From an uncultured Bacteroidales bacterium (GTDB lineage Bacteria > Bacteroidota > Bacteroidia > Bacteroidales > UBA932): 64,000 bases of DNA. Positions 15,281 to 27,827 of the stretch are shown here, one piece after another (the stretch's first letter is position 1; the number at the start of each line of letters is the position of its first letter). The position numbers and the translations under genes are program-made. Location: contig CALVDH010000003.1 of NCBI GenBank assembly GCA_944326235.1, positions 60,126 to 124,125 of the forward strand. The letters are read 5' to 3'. Below the pieces are notes generated by a model. The model saw only the letters and a list, made by a program, of their open reading frames with translations. It had not been told where the DNA came from and did not search any database.

Positions 15281-17932
15281 ATGGAATTGTCAGCGAAGTA
15301 CAATCCCTCCGATGTAGAGGAGAAGTGGTATTCTTACTGGTTGAAAAACAAGTTTTTCCATTCGGAACCCGACAACCGGGAGCCGTATACCGTGGTCATT
15401 CCGCCCCCCAATGTGACGGGAGTGCTGCACATGGGCCACATGCTCAACAATACTATACAGGACGTGCTCGTGCGCCGCGCCCGCATGCAGGGCAAGAACG
15501 CCTGCTGGGTGCCCGGCACCGACCACGCTTCGATAGCCACTGAGGCCAAGGTGGTGGCCAAGCTCAAGGAGCAGGGCATCGACAAGTCATCCCTGACCCG
15601 TGAGGAGTTCATGAAACACGCCTGGGAGTGGAAGGAGAAGCACGGCGGCATCATCCTCGAGCAGCTCAAGAAGCTCGGAGCCTCCTGCGACTGGGACCGC
15701 ACCAGGTTCACGATGGACCCGGCCCTGAGTGAGGCGGTTATCAATACATTCGTATATTTTTACAAGAAAGGCTACATCTACCGCGGCGTGAGGATGGTCA
15801 ACTGGGATCCCCAGGCCCTGACCGCCGTGAGCGACGACGAGGTGATCCACAAGGAGACCAAGTCCAAGCTCTACTACCTGCGCTACAAGGTGTCCGACGG
15901 AGCCGGCAACCCCACTGACGACTACATCGTCATCGCCACCACCCGTCCCGAGACCATCATGGCCGATGCCGCTGTCTGCATCAACCCGGAGGATCCGAGG
16001 TATCACCACCTGCGCGGCAAGAAGATTCTGATTCCGCTTATCAATAGGGAGATCCCCATCATCGAGGACTCCTACGTCACCATGGATTTCGGTACAGGCT
16101 GCCTGAAAGTGACTCCGGCCCACGACGTGAACGACTACGAGATAGGCCTGAGGCACAACCTGCCGGTGCTCGACATCATCGACGACCACGGACGGCTCAA
16201 CGAGAAGGCTGTAATCCTCGTGGGCGAGAACCGTTTCGTGGCCCGCAAGAAGATAGTGAAAATGCTGGCCGAGGCCGGGCAGCTCGAGAAGGAGGAGGAC
16301 TACATCTCACCTGTAGGGCACTCGGAGAGGACCGACGCCGTCATCGAGCCGAAGCTGTCGATGCAGTGGTTCATCAAGATGGACGAGCTCTCCAAGGCCG
16401 CCCTGGCCCGCGTGGAGAACGGCGAGATTAAACTCATTCCGGACAAATACCGCAATACCTACCGTCATTGGATGGAGAATACCCGTGACTGGTGTATTTC
16501 CCGCCAGCTGTGGTGGGGACAGCAGATCCCCGCATACTACCTGCCTGACGGCCGCTATGTGGTGGAGGCTACCGAGGAGGAGGCTTTGAAGGCCGCGCAG
16601 CAGCTTGACCCCTCGGTTACAGCCGCTGATTTGAAGCGGGATGAGGATGTGCTGGACACCTGGTTCTCCTCGTGGCTCTGGCCCATCTCGGTATTCGACC
16701 CCGGCAAGCCCGGTTTCCCCGAGAAAGCTCCGAATGCCGATTTAGCGTACTACTATCCGACCAACGACCTGGTGACCGGCCCGGATATCATCTTCTTCTG
16801 GGTGGCCAGGATGGTCATGGCCGGCAACGAGTTCATGGGCAAGGTGCCTTTCCGCAACGTGTATTTCACTGGCATTGTCCGCGACAAACTGGGCCGCAAG
16901 ATGTCCAAGACCCTCGGCAACTCGCCAGACCCTCTGAAACTCATCGATGACTACGGGGCCGACGGAGTCCGTATCGGCATGCTGCTCTGCACCGCTGCCG
17001 GCAACGACATCCTCTTCGACGAGTCTCAGGTGGAGCAGGGCCGCAACTTCTGCAACAAGATATGGAACGCCTACCGTCTGGTCAAGGGCTGGAGCGTGGA
17101 CCGCTCCCTGGAGGCTCCGGAACATGCCACTCTGGCCGTGAAGTGGTTCACCTATAAGCTGAACCGAGAGATAGCCGTCGTCGCCGACCATTTCTCCAAG
17201 TTCCGCATCTCGGATGCCCTGATGTGCCTGTACAAGCTCTTCTGGGATGACTTCTGCGCCTGGTACCTCGAGATAGTGAAGCCCGCCTACGGAGCTCCGA
17301 TAGACGGAGCGACCTACGACGCCACCATTGGATTTTTCGATTCCCTGCTGAAACTCCTGCATCCCGTGATGCCCTTCATCACCGAGGAGCTCTGGCACAA
17401 CCTGGCCGAGCGTCCGGAGGGTGCGACCATCATGCTGGAGCGTCAGCCCGAGGGCGGAGAGTACGACGAGGCCTTCATTGCCGCATTTGACCTTGCTACG
17501 GAGGCCGTGGCTGCCCTGAGGAACATCCGCCAGAAGAAGGGATTGTCCCCGAAAGAGGCTCTGGACCTGCGCATCAAGGGCGCATTCCCCGAGGAGATGA
17601 CCGGCATAGTCCGCCGCATGGGCAATGTCGGGGAGATTTCCTACGTCGAGGACTTCGGAGAGCGTGAGGCCGGTGCCTCCTTCCTCGTTGGAACGGTAGA
17701 GATGTTCGTCCCGCTGGCCGGCAAGACCGACGTGCAGGAGGAGATAGCCAAGGCTGAGGCCGAGATCGAGCGTTTAGAGAAATTCCTCAAGGGAGTGAAT
17801 GCCAAGCTGTCCAATGAGAAGTTCATGCAGAACGCCCCGGAGGCTGTGGTGCAGAACGAGAGGAAGAAACTTTCGGATGCGACCGCCAAGATAGAGGGAC
17901 TGCGCAAGACCCTCGAGGCGCTCAGAGGTTGA
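15281..17932 (+). CDS. valS: Valine--tRNA ligase
   Basis: The 883-residue class I aminoacyl-tRNA synthetase charges tRNA-Val. The ATP-binding HIGH motif appears as HMGH at residues 50-53 and KMSKS as KMSKT at residues 540-544. Between them lies the CP1 editing domain (about 190-350) that clears mischarged Thr. The anticodon-binding domain (610-760) is followed by the C-terminal coiled coil (about 810-883) that contacts the tRNA elbow. Length and order are standard. It is the first gene of a rightward run with a thioesterase, tatA, tatC, an ABC-F ATPase and rlmB. Confidence 0.98.
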   Translation: MELSAKYNPSDVEEKWYSYWLKNKFFHSEPDNREPYTVVIPPPNVTGVLHMGHMLNNTIQDVLVRRARMQGKNACWVPGTDHASIATEAKVVAKLKEQGIDKSSLTREEFMKHAWEWKEKHGGIILEQLKKLGASCDWDRTRFTMDPALSEAVINTFVYFYKKGYIYRGVRMVNWDPQALTAVSDDEVIHKETKSKLYYLRYKVSDGAGNPTDDYIVIATTRPETIMADAAVCINPEDPRYHHLRGKKILIPLINREIPIIEDSYVTMDFGTGCLKVTPAHDVNDYEIGLRHNLPVLDIIDDHGRLNEKAVILVGENRFVARKKIVKMLAEAGQLEKEEDYISPVGHSERTDAVIEPKLSMQWFIKMDELSKAALARVENGEIKLIPDKYRNTYRHWMENTRDWCISRQLWWGQQIPAYYLPDGRYVVEATEEEALKAAQQLDPSVTAADLKRDEDVLDTWFSSWLWPISVFDPGKPGFPEKAPNADLAYYYPTNDLVTGPDIIFFWVARMVMAGNEFMGKVPFRNVYFTGIVRDKLGRKMSKTLGNSPDPLKLIDDYGADGVRIGMLLCTAAGNDILFDESQVEQGRNFCNKIWNAYRLVKGWSVDRSLEAPEHATLAVKWFTYKLNREIAVVADHFSKFRISDALMCLYKLFWDDFCAWYLEIVKPAYGAPIDGATYDATIGFFDSLLKLLHPVMPFITEELWHNLAERPEGATIMLERQPEGGEYDEAFIAAFDLATEAVAALRNIRQKKGLSPKEALDLRIKGAFPEEMTGIVRRMGNVGEISYVEDFGEREAGASFLVGTVEMFVPLAGKTDVQEEIAKAEAEIERLEKFLKGVNAKLSNEKFMQNAPEAVVQNERKKLSDATAKIEGLRKTLEALRG

Positions 17933-17952
17933 ATATTTTAAGAGACAATGCC

Positions 17953-18393
17953 ATGTTCATCCAGTCGGAGACACAGATAGAGGTCCGTTACTACGAGACC
18001 GACCAGATGGGGATAGTCCATCACTCCAACTACATCCGCTACTTCGAATGCGGCCGGCATCAGTTCCTGATAGACGTGGGGCTGCCGATTATGGAGCTGG
18101 AGAAGCACGGAATCATGATGCCGGTGGTGTCGGTAAGTGCGAAGTATCACACACCGGCCCGGATGGGAGACGTGCTCCGGGTGGTCTCCCGGGTGGAGAA
18201 GGAGCCGATGGCGCGGATAGAGGTGCTTACGGACATCTACAACCAGAACGGCGACCTCGTCTGCGACGGCTCGGTGGTCCTCGGGTTCATCCACAGTGAC
18301 AACCGCCGGCCGACCCGTATCCCCGCCGCCCTGCTGGAAGTATTCCGCAAGGCTGACGCGGAACAGGCCGCTCAGAAAGAAAATAAACAATAA
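17953..18393 (+). CDS. YbgC-like acyl-CoA thioesterase (4HBT hotdog fold)
   Basis: A 146-residue hotdog-fold thioesterase. The family active-site segment YYETDQMGIVHHSNYIRYFE near residue 10 includes the catalytic Asp and the usual MG-x-VHH-x-NY, and the GDVLRV strand follows near residue 68. It is expected to hydrolyse short-chain or aromatic acyl-CoA esters in the cytoplasm. ATG 17953 is preferred over a TTG at 17929 that overlaps the valS stop by four bases; either is possible. It belongs to the valS-rlmB run, directly before tatA. Confidence 0.87.
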   Translation: MFIQSETQIEVRYYETDQMGIVHHSNYIRYFECGRHQFLIDVGLPIMELEKHGIMMPVVSVSAKYHTPARMGDVLRVVSRVEKEPMARIEVLTDIYNQNGDLVCDGSVVLGFIHSDNRRPTRIPAALLEVFRKADAEQAAQKENKQ

Positions 18394-18402
18394 CTAGAAG
18401 AT

Positions 18403-18636
18403 ATGCTTACACTTTTGTTTTTAGGATCCGTCGGACTGACCGAGATACTGGTGCTGCTGCTCATCGTGCTGCTGCTGTTCGGGGCGAAGAAGATTCCCGA
18501 ACTGATGAAGAGCTTCGGCAAGGGGGTCAAGAGCTTCAAGGAGGGGGTCAACGGCATTGAGGAGGACTTGAATACTGATTCCTCTGCCAAGAAGGATTCG
18601 TCCTCCGCAAAGGACAGCTCCGCCGAGAAGAAGTAG
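18403..18636 (+). CDS. tatA: Sec-independent protein translocase subunit TatA
   Basis: A 77-residue TatA/E protein. A short N-terminal membrane helix (residues 8-25, [20 protein letters not shown]) is followed by the hinge [16 protein letters not shown] and an amphipathic helix, then a charged Ser/Lys/Asp-rich tail. TatA oligomers form the passage for folded proteins with twin-arginine signals. It lies nine bases after the thioesterase gene and three bases before tatC, so both are made together. No tatB is seen, as usual for Bacteroidetes. Confidence 0.95.
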   Translation: MLTLLFLGSVGLTEILVLLLIVLLLFGAKKIPELMKSFGKGVKSFKEGVNGIEEDLNTDSSAKKDSSSAKDSSAEKK

Positions 18637-18639
18637 GAG

Positions 18640-19438
18640 ATGGGTGCCGTGGCGGGAGAAATGACCTTCTGGGAACATCTGGACGAGCTGCGAAAGGTGA
18701 TCTTCCGCAGCTTTGCTGTGCTTATTGTCCTGATGGTCGCGCTATTCCTGTGCAAGGAGACGGTCTTCGACGGGGTGGTGCTGGCTCCGCTGACGGACGG
18801 TTTCTTCGTCTACCGGTGGATGGACAGGCTGCTGGGACTGCTCGGGCTCGGGGCTTTAGAGCCTTTCCGGGTGGAACTGGTCAATATCGACCTGGCCGCC
18901 CAGTTCTTCACCCATGTGCGCATCTCCTTCTGGCTGGCGGTTATCGTGGCCCTGCCGTTTCTGATCTATCAGGTGTGGCTCTTCGTGAGGCCGGCTCTTT
19001 ATGACCGGGAGAAGCGGGCGGCTCAGACGGCTTTCGGACTGTCCTCCCTGCTGTTCTACATCGGCGTGGGGGTGGGCTATGTGGTGGTATTCCCGCTGAC
19101 CCTGCGCTTTCTGGGAACCTATCAGGTGAGCGAGTCGGTGGCCAACCAGATATCGCTGCTCTCGTACATCGGTATGTTCCTGAAGCTCAACCTGATTATG
19201 GGCGTTGTCTTCGAACTGCCGGCCCTGGCCCTGCTGCTGTCCCGGATAGGAATCATCAACCGGCAGATGCTGAGAAGCTTCCGCAAGTACGCGATAGTAG
19301 CCGCCTTAGCCATATCGGCTGTCATAACCCCCTCGGGCGACGCCTTCACGATGATAGTGGTCGCCCTGCCCCTGTACCTGCTCTACGAGGTATCCATAAC
19401 CCTGTGTAAAGACAAACCGAAAGAAGTAGAAGTTAGAA

Positions 19439-19455
<17 letters not shown>
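18640..19455 (+). CDS. tatC: Sec-independent protein translocase subunit TatC
   Basis: A 271-residue TatC with six membrane helices, the twin-arginine signal receptor. The cytoplasmic N-terminus shows EMTFWEHLDELRKVIFRS, the family signature with the Glu and LDELR region. The first periplasmic loop is typical, and SFRKYAIVAALAISAVITPSGD lies near residue 210. It starts three bases after tatA and overlaps the ABC-F gene by 17 bases. Confidence 0.97.
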
Positions 19456-21394
<1,939 letters not shown>

Positions 21395-21400
21395 AAATAA

Positions 21401-22168
21401 ATGCAAGACAACATGGAAAATACCGAGAAAAAGGATACCGGATACCACCTCTACGGGATGCACCCCGTCCTGGAGGCCGTCCTGTCCGGAAGACAGATTG
21501 AGAAAGTGCTGCTGAAGCAAGGGTTGGAGGGACAGCTGTTCCGTCAGCTCCTCACGGAGTTGGACAGCCGCGGCATTCCCTTCCAGTTCGTGCCTGCCGA
21601 GCGGCTGGCCCGCTTCCGCGGAGGCAGGAATCAGGGAGTAGTGGCATATCTACCGCAGATCGACTATATTCCCCTGGAGGAAATGGTGGAGAGGGCTTTC
21701 CAGAAAGACCCGGCCCCGTTTTTTGTCCTCCTGGACGGAGTGAGCGACGTTCGCAATCTGGGAGCAATAGCCCGCAGTGCCGAATGCGCAGGAGCCGGCG
21801 GCATCATCCTGCCTGCAAAGGGCGGCGCCGCCATCAATGCCGACGGTGTCAAGGCCTCGGCCGGCGCCCTGCTGCGCATCGGCGTGGCCAAGTGCAAGAA
21901 TCTGCGCATACCCCTGTACTACCTCAAGGAGATGGGCTTTCAGATAGTGGCCGCCACCGAGAAGGCCGAGGGACGTATCTATGATGTGGATATGACCAGG
22001 CCTACGGCTTTCGTCATGGGTTCAGAGGGCAAGGGCATCTCCTCTTCGGTGCTGGCTCTCTGCGACGTGCAGGCCAGAATCCCCATGCATGGAGATATCG
22101 GCTCCCTGAACGTGTCGGTGGCCGCATCCCTAATGCTGTTCGAGGCCGTGCGGCAGAGGCAGAAGTAA
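21401..22168 (+). CDS. rlmB: RlmB-type 23S rRNA (guanosine-2'-O-)-methyltransferase
   Basis: A 255-residue SPOUT/TrmH-family methyltransferase. The N-terminal substrate-binding domain begins YHLYGMHPVLEAVLSGRQIEKVLL. The knot-forming motifs are LLDGVSDVRNLGAIARSAE near residue 110 (motif 1 Asn-x-Gly/Arg), AFVMGSEGKGIS near 203 (motif 2) and IPMHGDIGSLNVSVAASLMLFE near 227 (motif 3). Expected activity is 2'-O methylation of G2251 in 23S rRNA with S-adenosylmethionine. It is the last gene of the valS run and ends at a bidirectional hairpin. Confidence 0.92.
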   Translation: MQDNMENTEKKDTGYHLYGMHPVLEAVLSGRQIEKVLLKQGLEGQLFRQLLTELDSRGIPFQFVPAERLARFRGGRNQGVVAYLPQIDYIPLEEMVERAFQKDPAPFFVLLDGVSDVRNLGAIARSAECAGAGGIILPAKGGAAINADGVKASAGALLRIGVAKCKNLRIPLYYLKEMGFQIVAATEKAEGRIYDVDMTRPTAFVMGSEGKGISSSVLALCDVQARIPMHGDIGSLNVSVAASLMLFEAVRQRQK

Positions 22169-22196
22169 TCTTCCCAGGACGGGAGGAGTCATAAAA

Positions 22197-22231
22197 AAGA
22201 GGTATGTCGTGATGAGCGGCATACCTCTTTC
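22197..22231. terminator. Bidirectional terminator between rlmB and the M28 peptidase gene
   Basis: The stem AAGAGGTATG-CG pairs with CG-CATACCTCTT around a short loop with one mismatch. A-rich bases on the left and T-rich bases on the right would serve as the T-run in either direction, which suits two convergent genes. Confidence 0.7.
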
Positions 22232-22250
22232 TGTTATAGGTAATTATGTT

Positions 22251-23915
22251 TTATTCCTGGATGTAGACAGCGCTTGCGGGCAGTTTCTCGGGCAGGTTGG
22301 CGATACCCCAGAGAACGATGGCGTTCACGATGGAGGTGTGCTCCATGTACTCGGGAATGCTCTTGGTGTAGAGGTCGCGGTCGGTATGCCAGATCTCGCC
22401 GTAGCTGAAGTTGTATCCGAGAGGGTCACCGGTGCCGAATCCTATGGCGGGCACACCGTTCAGGGTGAAGTGAGCGTGATCGGAACCGCCTGCCTCAGTG
22501 GGCACGGGATAGGGATAGCGGTCGCTGACTTTGAGTGTGAAGGGGAACCTGGCGTCCAGGTCCTTCAAAGGCTCGCAGATCGGAACCAGGGCATCGTACC
22601 ACTCCTGGGGTACGGACAGGCTGTTGGCTACTGTCGGGCCGCCGTCGCGGTTGAAGTAGTTGACGATGTTGGGCATGTCCTCGAGGTGTGACTCCACCCA
22701 CGCTTTGGAACCGAGCAGGCCGAACTCCTCGGCGGCCCAGAGGGCGAAGACGATGGAGCGTTTGGGCTTTGCTCCGGCTGTGGCCAGCAGTCTGGCGGCC
22801 TCCATAGTGGGAGCCAGGCCGGTACCGCAGTCCACACCGCCGGTAGCGGCGTCATAGCTGTCGAGGTGACCTCCGCAGATGACGTACTCATCGGGGAACT
22901 CGGTGCCGCGGAGTATGGCCACTACATTGTAGAAAGGTACAGGGCCCATGTAGAAGTGGTTGCGGATGTCGAACTCGAGCTCGACGTATTCACGGAGCTG
23001 AACCATCTCCTTGATCTTGTTGTACTGTCTGAAGTCCAGCTTGATGTCGGGGAGGGTGGGGAGGTTGTCCCAGGTCATGGTGCCGTTGTCGATATTGGCC
23101 CTGTCGTAGAGGGTCGTGATGGGCACGGGTGCGGACTGGATGAATCCGAGAGCACCGGCCTCGAGCATCTCACGGTAGAAGAGGGCGGGTTCCTCGATCA
23201 GGGGAATCAGCTCCTTCTCCTTCATGGATGCAATCTGGGCCTTAATCTTGGCAGCCTGCTTGGGCGAGGCGGTCAGGACGGCACGCTCGAGGTCACGTCT
23301 CTCGCTGAAAATCTTGCGGTTGTACTGCTGAATCTCGGCATTGAGAGCAGAGATGGAATCGTTCTGGGCGATAATCTCGGCTCTTACGGCGTCACCTCTC
23401 TCGGTGTAGTCGATGGGCCAGCCCTTGCTGGTGCCGCCGATGAGGACCCATGCGCCCTTGATAGTCTGTTTCATCCTATCGAACTCGGCCCTGGTCTTGG
23501 GCTCGATGACTACGTGCCCCCTCTGCAGGCCCTTTGTGCCGGCAGTATAGGAAGGGGTAGTGAAGTGGAGGGCCTCATTGCCGTTGATCATACGGCCGAA
23601 CCAGGGACCGCGGTTGAATCCTACGGGTGTCTCGCCCGCATATTCCTTGTGTACCTCGAGTCCCCATTTCTCGAACATGTAGACAGCCCAGTCGGTGGCG
23701 TGGGTGTAGGCGTCGGAGCCCACGGGACGTCCGCCGAAACGGTTTGTGACGATGTCGAGATGATCCATGGTCTGGTTGTCCTCAGCGGCTAGGCTGATGA
23801 CTTTCTGGACGATAGGGTCGTCTCCTTGAGGGATAGATGCGCCGGCCGGAACGGACAGCAGTGAAAGCGCCGCCAGGGAAGCGGCTGACAGGAGTATTGA
23901 AAAGTTAAGTCTCAT
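22251..23915 (-). CDS. Secreted M28-family zinc peptidase
   Basis: A 554-residue exported metallopeptidase with a signal peptide (residues 1-26, ending AGAS). The catalytic domain shows the two-zinc M28 pattern: His350 and Asp352 in GGHLDSYD, bridging Asp362 in GGVDCGTG, Glu396-Glu397 in LWAAEEFG, and a late GGSDHAHF His. A helical and possibly PA-like insert (about 120-290) interrupts the N-terminal part. It probably releases N-terminal residues from peptides in the periplasm or outside the cell. It is transcribed alone from a -7 box at 23945. The DPP IV and tricorn genes elsewhere in the window point to an active peptide-degrading lifestyle. Confidence 0.92.
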   Translation of the reverse strand: MRLNFSILLSAASLAALSLLSVPAGASIPQGDDPIVQKVISLAAEDNQTMDHLDIVTNRFGGRPVGSDAYTHATDWAVYMFEKWGLEVHKEYAGETPVGFNRGPWFGRMINGNEALHFTTPSYTAGTKGLQRGHVVIEPKTRAEFDRMKQTIKGAWVLIGGTSKGWPIDYTERGDAVRAEIIAQNDSISALNAEIQQYNRKIFSERRDLERAVLTASPKQAAKIKAQIASMKEKELIPLIEEPALFYREMLEAGALGFIQSAPVPITTLYDRANIDNGTMTWDNLPTLPDIKLDFRQYNKIKEMVQLREYVELEFDIRNHFYMGPVPFYNVVAILRGTEFPDEYVICGGHLDSYDAATGGVDCGTGLAPTMEAARLLATAGAKPKRSIVFALWAAEEFGLLGSKAWVESHLEDMPNIVNYFNRDGGPTVANSLSVPQEWYDALVPICEPLKDLDARFPFTLKVSDRYPYPVPTEAGGSDHAHFTLNGVPAIGFGTGDPLGYNFSYGEIWHTDRDLYTKSIPEYMEHTSIVNAIVLWGIANLPEKLPASAVYIQE

Positions 23916-23944
23916 AAGTTAACATTTTTGATAAAAAAACCTTT

Positions 23945-23952
23945 CAAATATA
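23945..23952 (-). promoter_or_regulatory. -7 box of the M28 peptidase gene
   Basis: On the minus strand it reads TATATTTG, a perfect TAnnTTTG match, 29 bases before the start codon. Confidence 0.55.
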
Positions 23953-24005
23953 GTTAAAACCGCTGATGATTGTACTCCCGGTGAATAAATTTTTTCAATA
24001 CACTC

Positions 24006-27000
24006 CTAGATGTACTCGTCTGCATTGTAGAATGACTCGCTTCGCTGCTTGATGTAATAATAACCGTCAAAACCATTGTCTTCAGTATTGAAAATCAGGA
24101 AAGAACCCACGATTCCCTGCACGCTCCCGCTGCCTTCCTTCATGTCTGTGCGTATCCAGCTCATGGGTATCAGGCCCTTCAGGTCGCTCACGACCCCGGC
24201 TCCGCTCCGTCGGATGGATGTAACGTATCCCGCGATATATGTCTCGTCGCTTCCGTTCGAGCCTATGTTGCTGAACTGAACATGATCCTGACGGTGCATT
24301 ATCAGTTCCTGCTGTATGAACACGTTCTGCAGATATCCCGACATGAATCTCCATGAGTCGGCGTGCCATCTGGCCGACAGGGATACTACGTAGTACTGTG
24401 TGTTGCCGACGCTGACGAATGAGTATTCGCTGAGTCCGACTTCGTATTCGAGCATCTGGTAGGATTCTATGGTGATGGGAGCGGTGGTGTATTTTCCCGT
24501 CTGGTCTTTTCCGGTTATCGTGAAGCGTCCCGTAGCATCGGGAGATGCCGGTACGATGCGCTTGTTGTCCTCCACATTGAAATATCCGTTGCGGAGATTC
24601 CCGTCCTCATCCATGATTTCCCACTGGACGGACACGTGCGGAGCATGTTCCACTGATACAGGCAGATATGGGATGACGTTGTTCCAGTTACTGTTCATCG
24701 AGGAATGGCCGTGTGTGTTCACAACCATGTAGCCGGCCTCCAGTTCAGCGCTTATGCACGGCAGGACGATGACCTCGGCTCTCTTGTATATGTCGGGACT
24801 GTCCTTGAACCTGACCTGGATGACCGGGTTGGGCTGACCGGAGGAGCGCTTGAGCCCCTGGAGGACATCGCCGGAAATGGAGACAAACTCACTTCCGCTG
24901 ACTACCGAATATTCCACTGGAAAGGAGGAAGGGGGGACTGTGCTGGAAGTCAGGGTTATGCTTTCGCCCTCATAGATCCGTAGCGGACTCTCGATAAAGT
25001 TAAGCGAGGGCATTGAGACCTCAACCGTGACCTCATCCCGTGCGCCGGCATCGGTCTCGGCAGTTATGGTGCATGACCCGGGCGCGACGGCCGTGACGGT
25101 TCCGTCAGAGCTGACTGTCGCCGTCTCAGGGTCCGAGGACGACCATGTGATGCCGATGTCCGCCGGAGATACGCTGAATGGATTGATTTTGAACTGCTCT
25201 TCGGGATTCATGACCTTCATGGGCGGGAGTATTATCTTCCCGGCGCTCACAGAGAAGTTCCTGGATACTGTAATGCCGTTGGCCGTCGCGTGAAGTGTGT
25301 ATGAGCCTATCTCACCCGAACTGACACCAGGATTGGTGGCAGTGATGACTCCATCCGAGACGGATACGGCATCGGCATCTCCTTTGATGAGGGTGATCTT
25401 CAGGACCGGTTCTGCCTCAGGCTGGGCGATATAGGCTACAGTTACGGGCGAATTGTAGTTGGGGTAAATGATATCAGGTACCTTCATCAGGTAGAAAAGT
25501 CTGTTCTTGATTCTAAGAACAGCCGTGTCCCTGAGGGAACTTTCCTCAGTTACGGCTATGATTTCCACCATGCCGGCACTCAGGGCAGTGACCGTGCCGT
25601 CTTCCGATACGGATGCCTTGTCCGGATCGGTGCTGAGCCATTTTACCTGTTTGTTGCCGGCATTCTCCGGGAGAACCTCCGCGCTCAGCGTGATCTGCTC
25701 ACCGGTGTACAGCTCGGCCTGTTCAGGGGATACGGTGACGGATTCAGGGAATTTATAGGTGTCCACTATGACAGTGGCGCTGCCGCTGACCCCGCTGCCG
25801 TCGGCGGCCGTGGCGGTGATGCGGCATGTGCCGTCAGAGACTGCCGTAACCGTGCCGTCGTCAGAGACTGCCGCCACATCCTCGTTGTCGGAACTCCAGA
25901 CTACGGAAGGGTCCTCCGCTGAGGCCGGCAGGACAGTGGCGCTGAAGCGGAATGTCTCGCCGGCATCCCTGAAAGTCCTTTCAGAGGGGTCTACTGTAAT
26001 GGATGTTACCAGGTCCTTCATGCCCGAGATGTCGATCCTCCACGTCTGTTCGTTGATGCCCGTGCCGGTGAAATGGGTCCGGCAGGTGTACATGGTGTTG
26101 CGCAGCAGGTCGAAGTTGTCAAGACGGCGGCCGTCGTGCAGGTAGTATCTGTAGACCAGGCTGTCGTTGTAGTGCTCGGTGCTGCGGTAATCCACGTGCA
26201 GCTCCACGAATGTGCAGAGTCCGTCATACGGAGCCGGCGGAATGTGTGTCTTCTCGTCTACATTCGACGACAGCAGGTCACCCTGGGCGTTTTCCGGGAG
26301 ATAGAAATCCACTCCGCTGCCGAACAGCGCTTTCAGTTCCTCCCCCTCCATACAGATGCCTTCACTGAATACCTCCTCCTCGGTTGAGGCCCGGCCGGGG
26401 CGGAAATATCCGGTCCGCCTGTTCATGTTGCGTATGACTGCCTTTTTGATGTCGAAGGTGGTGATGTCTTTGTCGAGTCCGGAGGTGTCGGCTATAATCC
26501 TGAACTTGGAGAGCAGCCTGGTAAGAGGGATGGTGAGCGGCATTCCGTCACTGATCTCCACGTCCCTGAGCCTTCCCGACATGGGGATAGCCCCTTCAAT
26601 ATTTACTATATCCTGCGGACTCTCCAGGTCCCAGGTAAGAGCGGTGAGGCCCAGGCTGTCGGTTATTCCGGGAGTACCCGTCAGGTCTCCGGCATTGGCT
26701 ATTGCGTAGATGTCCAGGCCGGTCCCTGAGATGACGCTGAGTTCCACATTGCCGCCGGGATTCTCAATATATGCGTATTCAGCCAGCTGTCCTGTCCGGC
26801 TGTAGTAGACGAACAGGTTCAGGTCCGTGATCATGGCCTCGCTGACTGAGGGGACGGCCCTGGTTTCTGCCGTCTCTTCCAGAATCAGGCTCAGGGTGAC
26901 TGTCGCCGACGGGAGTTCTGTTCCGGACGGTTCATGTTTCCGGCATGCCGTATTCATGACCAGGCATGCGGTCATAAGATATGTCGTAATAGTAAAAGCT

Positions 27001-27008
27001 TTCATCAC
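24006..27008 (-). CDS. Large Ig-repeat fimbrial lipoprotein, probable pilus tip adhesin
   Basis: A 1000-residue exported lipoprotein, with the lipid Cys at residue 15 or 22. Residues 35-330 resemble an Mfa/Fim-type pilin domain (LILEETAETRAVPSVSEAMI, DLNLFVYYSRTG, LDIYAIANAGDL). About four bacterial Ig-like group 2 domains then follow between residues 335 and 760, marked by repeats such as WSSDNEDVAAVSDDGTVTAV, WLSTDPDKASVSEDGTVTAL and WSSSDPETATVSSDGTVTAV. The last 240 residues have no recognised domain. It resembles large DUF4906-type lipoproteins of Bacteroidales. It starts one base after the anchor-like gene and ends the pilus operon. A tip or adhesin role is inferred from position, size and Ig repeats. 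Confidence 0.78.
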   Translation of the reverse strand: MMKAFTITTYLMTACLVMNTACRKHEPSGTELPSATVTLSLILEETAETRAVPSVSEAMITDLNLFVYYSRTGQLAEYAYIENPGGNVELSVISGTGLDIYAIANAGDLTGTPGITDSLGLTALTWDLESPQDIVNIEGAIPMSGRLRDVEISDGMPLTIPLTRLLSKFRIIADTSGLDKDITTFDIKKAVIRNMNRRTGYFRPGRASTEEEVFSEGICMEGEELKALFGSGVDFYLPENAQGDLLSSNVDEKTHIPPAPYDGLCTFVELHVDYRSTEHYNDSLVYRYYLHDGRRLDNFDLLRNTMYTCRTHFTGTGINEQTWRIDISGMKDLVTSITVDPSERTFRDAGETFRFSATVLPASAEDPSVVWSSDNEDVAAVSDDGTVTAVSDGTCRITATAADGSGVSGSATVIVDTYKFPESVTVSPEQAELYTGEQITLSAEVLPENAGNKQVKWLSTDPDKASVSEDGTVTALSAGMVEIIAVTEESSLRDTAVLRIKNRLFYLMKVPDIIYPNYNSPVTVAYIAQPEAEPVLKITLIKGDADAVSVSDGVITATNPGVSSGEIGSYTLHATANGITVSRNFSVSAGKIILPPMKVMNPEEQFKINPFSVSPADIGITWSSSDPETATVSSDGTVTAVAPGSCTITAETDAGARDEVTVEVSMPSLNFIESPLRIYEGESITLTSSTVPPSSFPVEYSVVSGSEFVSISGDVLQGLKRSSGQPNPVIQVRFKDSPDIYKRAEVIVLPCISAELEAGYMVVNTHGHSSMNSNWNNVIPYLPVSVEHAPHVSVQWEIMDEDGNLRNGYFNVEDNKRIVPASPDATGRFTITGKDQTGKYTTAPITIESYQMLEYEVGLSEYSFVSVGNTQYYVVSLSARWHADSWRFMSGYLQNVFIQQELIMHRQDHVQFSNIGSNGSDETYIAGYVTSIRRSGAGVVSDLKGLIPMSWIRTDMKEGSGSVQGIVGSFLIFNTEDNGFDGYYYIKQRSESFYNADEYI

Positions 27009-27009
27009 A

Positions 27010-27816
27010 TCAAATCTCTATTTCTACGTGTTCGTAATAATTCCAGTCCACAGGACTTACTTTTATGGATGCCTCCGAGAAGTCTATCGTGACATACAGA
27101 TCTTCCAGTTCTTCGTCGTCCATGCCTGTCCCGGCCTGCCTCAGGTGACCGGAAAGTCCTGTCCTGACGAGCTGCCTTTCCTCTCCATTCCGCGTGGCCA
27201 TGACAGAGAGGTACAGCACATCTCCGTCCTGCCTGGTGATGCGGGAGAGGAATTCATAGTAACGGGCGTCATCCACGGGTACATGCGTTGCCCTCGGAGA
27301 ATGCCTGAAACTCCCGGTCAGGATGTTTCCGTACAGGTCATAGCCGACCGAGGCCGATTCCACGCATATATGGATGCTGTCCGTCTCCACTGCATCGCCG
27401 AGGACGCGGACATGCAGTCCGATGTAGTTCCGCAGCAGGGTGACTGTTTCTCTGGACAGATCGGATCTGTATTCGCCCGTCAGGAAGCAGGTGTACAGGC
27501 TGTCAGCCTGGCCTCCCTCGGGTACGGTGTAGCCTCTGTCGTAGATCATGCCGGACGGATTTCCGAATGCCGCTATGCTGAGCCTGCCCTTGCGCACCGG
27601 CAGCTCGCAGCCTGAGGCTGAGTCTTTTCTGAACACTGTGTCATGATACACTGTTCCGTCCTCATGTTCGATGACCAGATGGATCATCCCGACTTCCTCA
27701 GGAACGGACGGAAAGTCCAGTCTGAGGTATGTCGGGCAATCCGTTCTGTTCTCCAGAATACAGGACTGGAACGGAAACAGAGATGCGATGACGAGAAGCG
27801 TCATCAATCGTTTCAT
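27010..27816 (-). CDS. FimB/Mfa2-family pilus anchor lipoprotein
   Basis: A 268-residue lipoprotein with signal and lipobox (FPFQSC, Cys19) followed by CILENRTDCPTYLRLDF, the typical start of FimB/Mfa2 proteins that hold type V pili to the outer membrane and limit their length. Two predicted transthyretin-like beta domains follow, with GNPSGMIYDRGYTVPEGG near residue 90 and a late DLYVTIDF. It is the second gene of a three-gene leftward operon, 11 bases after the pilin-like gene and one base before the large Ig protein. Confidence 0.85.
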   Translation of the reverse strand: MKRLMTLLVIASLFPFQSCILENRTDCPTYLRLDFPSVPEEVGMIHLVIEHEDGTVYHDTVFRKDSASGCELPVRKGRLSIAAFGNPSGMIYDRGYTVPEGGQADSLYTCFLTGEYRSDLSRETVTLLRNYIGLHVRVLGDAVETDSIHICVESASVGYDLYGNILTGSFRHSPRATHVPVDDARYYEFLSRITRQDGDVLYLSVMATRNGEERQLVRTGLSGHLRQAGTGMDDEELEDLYVTIDFSEASIKVSPVDWNYYEHVEIEI

Positions 27817-27827
27817 GGCGGTCAGGA

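Noticed and set aside
22866..23792. A 308-codon open frame opposite the M28 peptidase gene
   Set aside because: The peptidase has intact catalytic residues and signal peptide; the opposite frame is rich in Gly, Val, Asp and His without a start signal.
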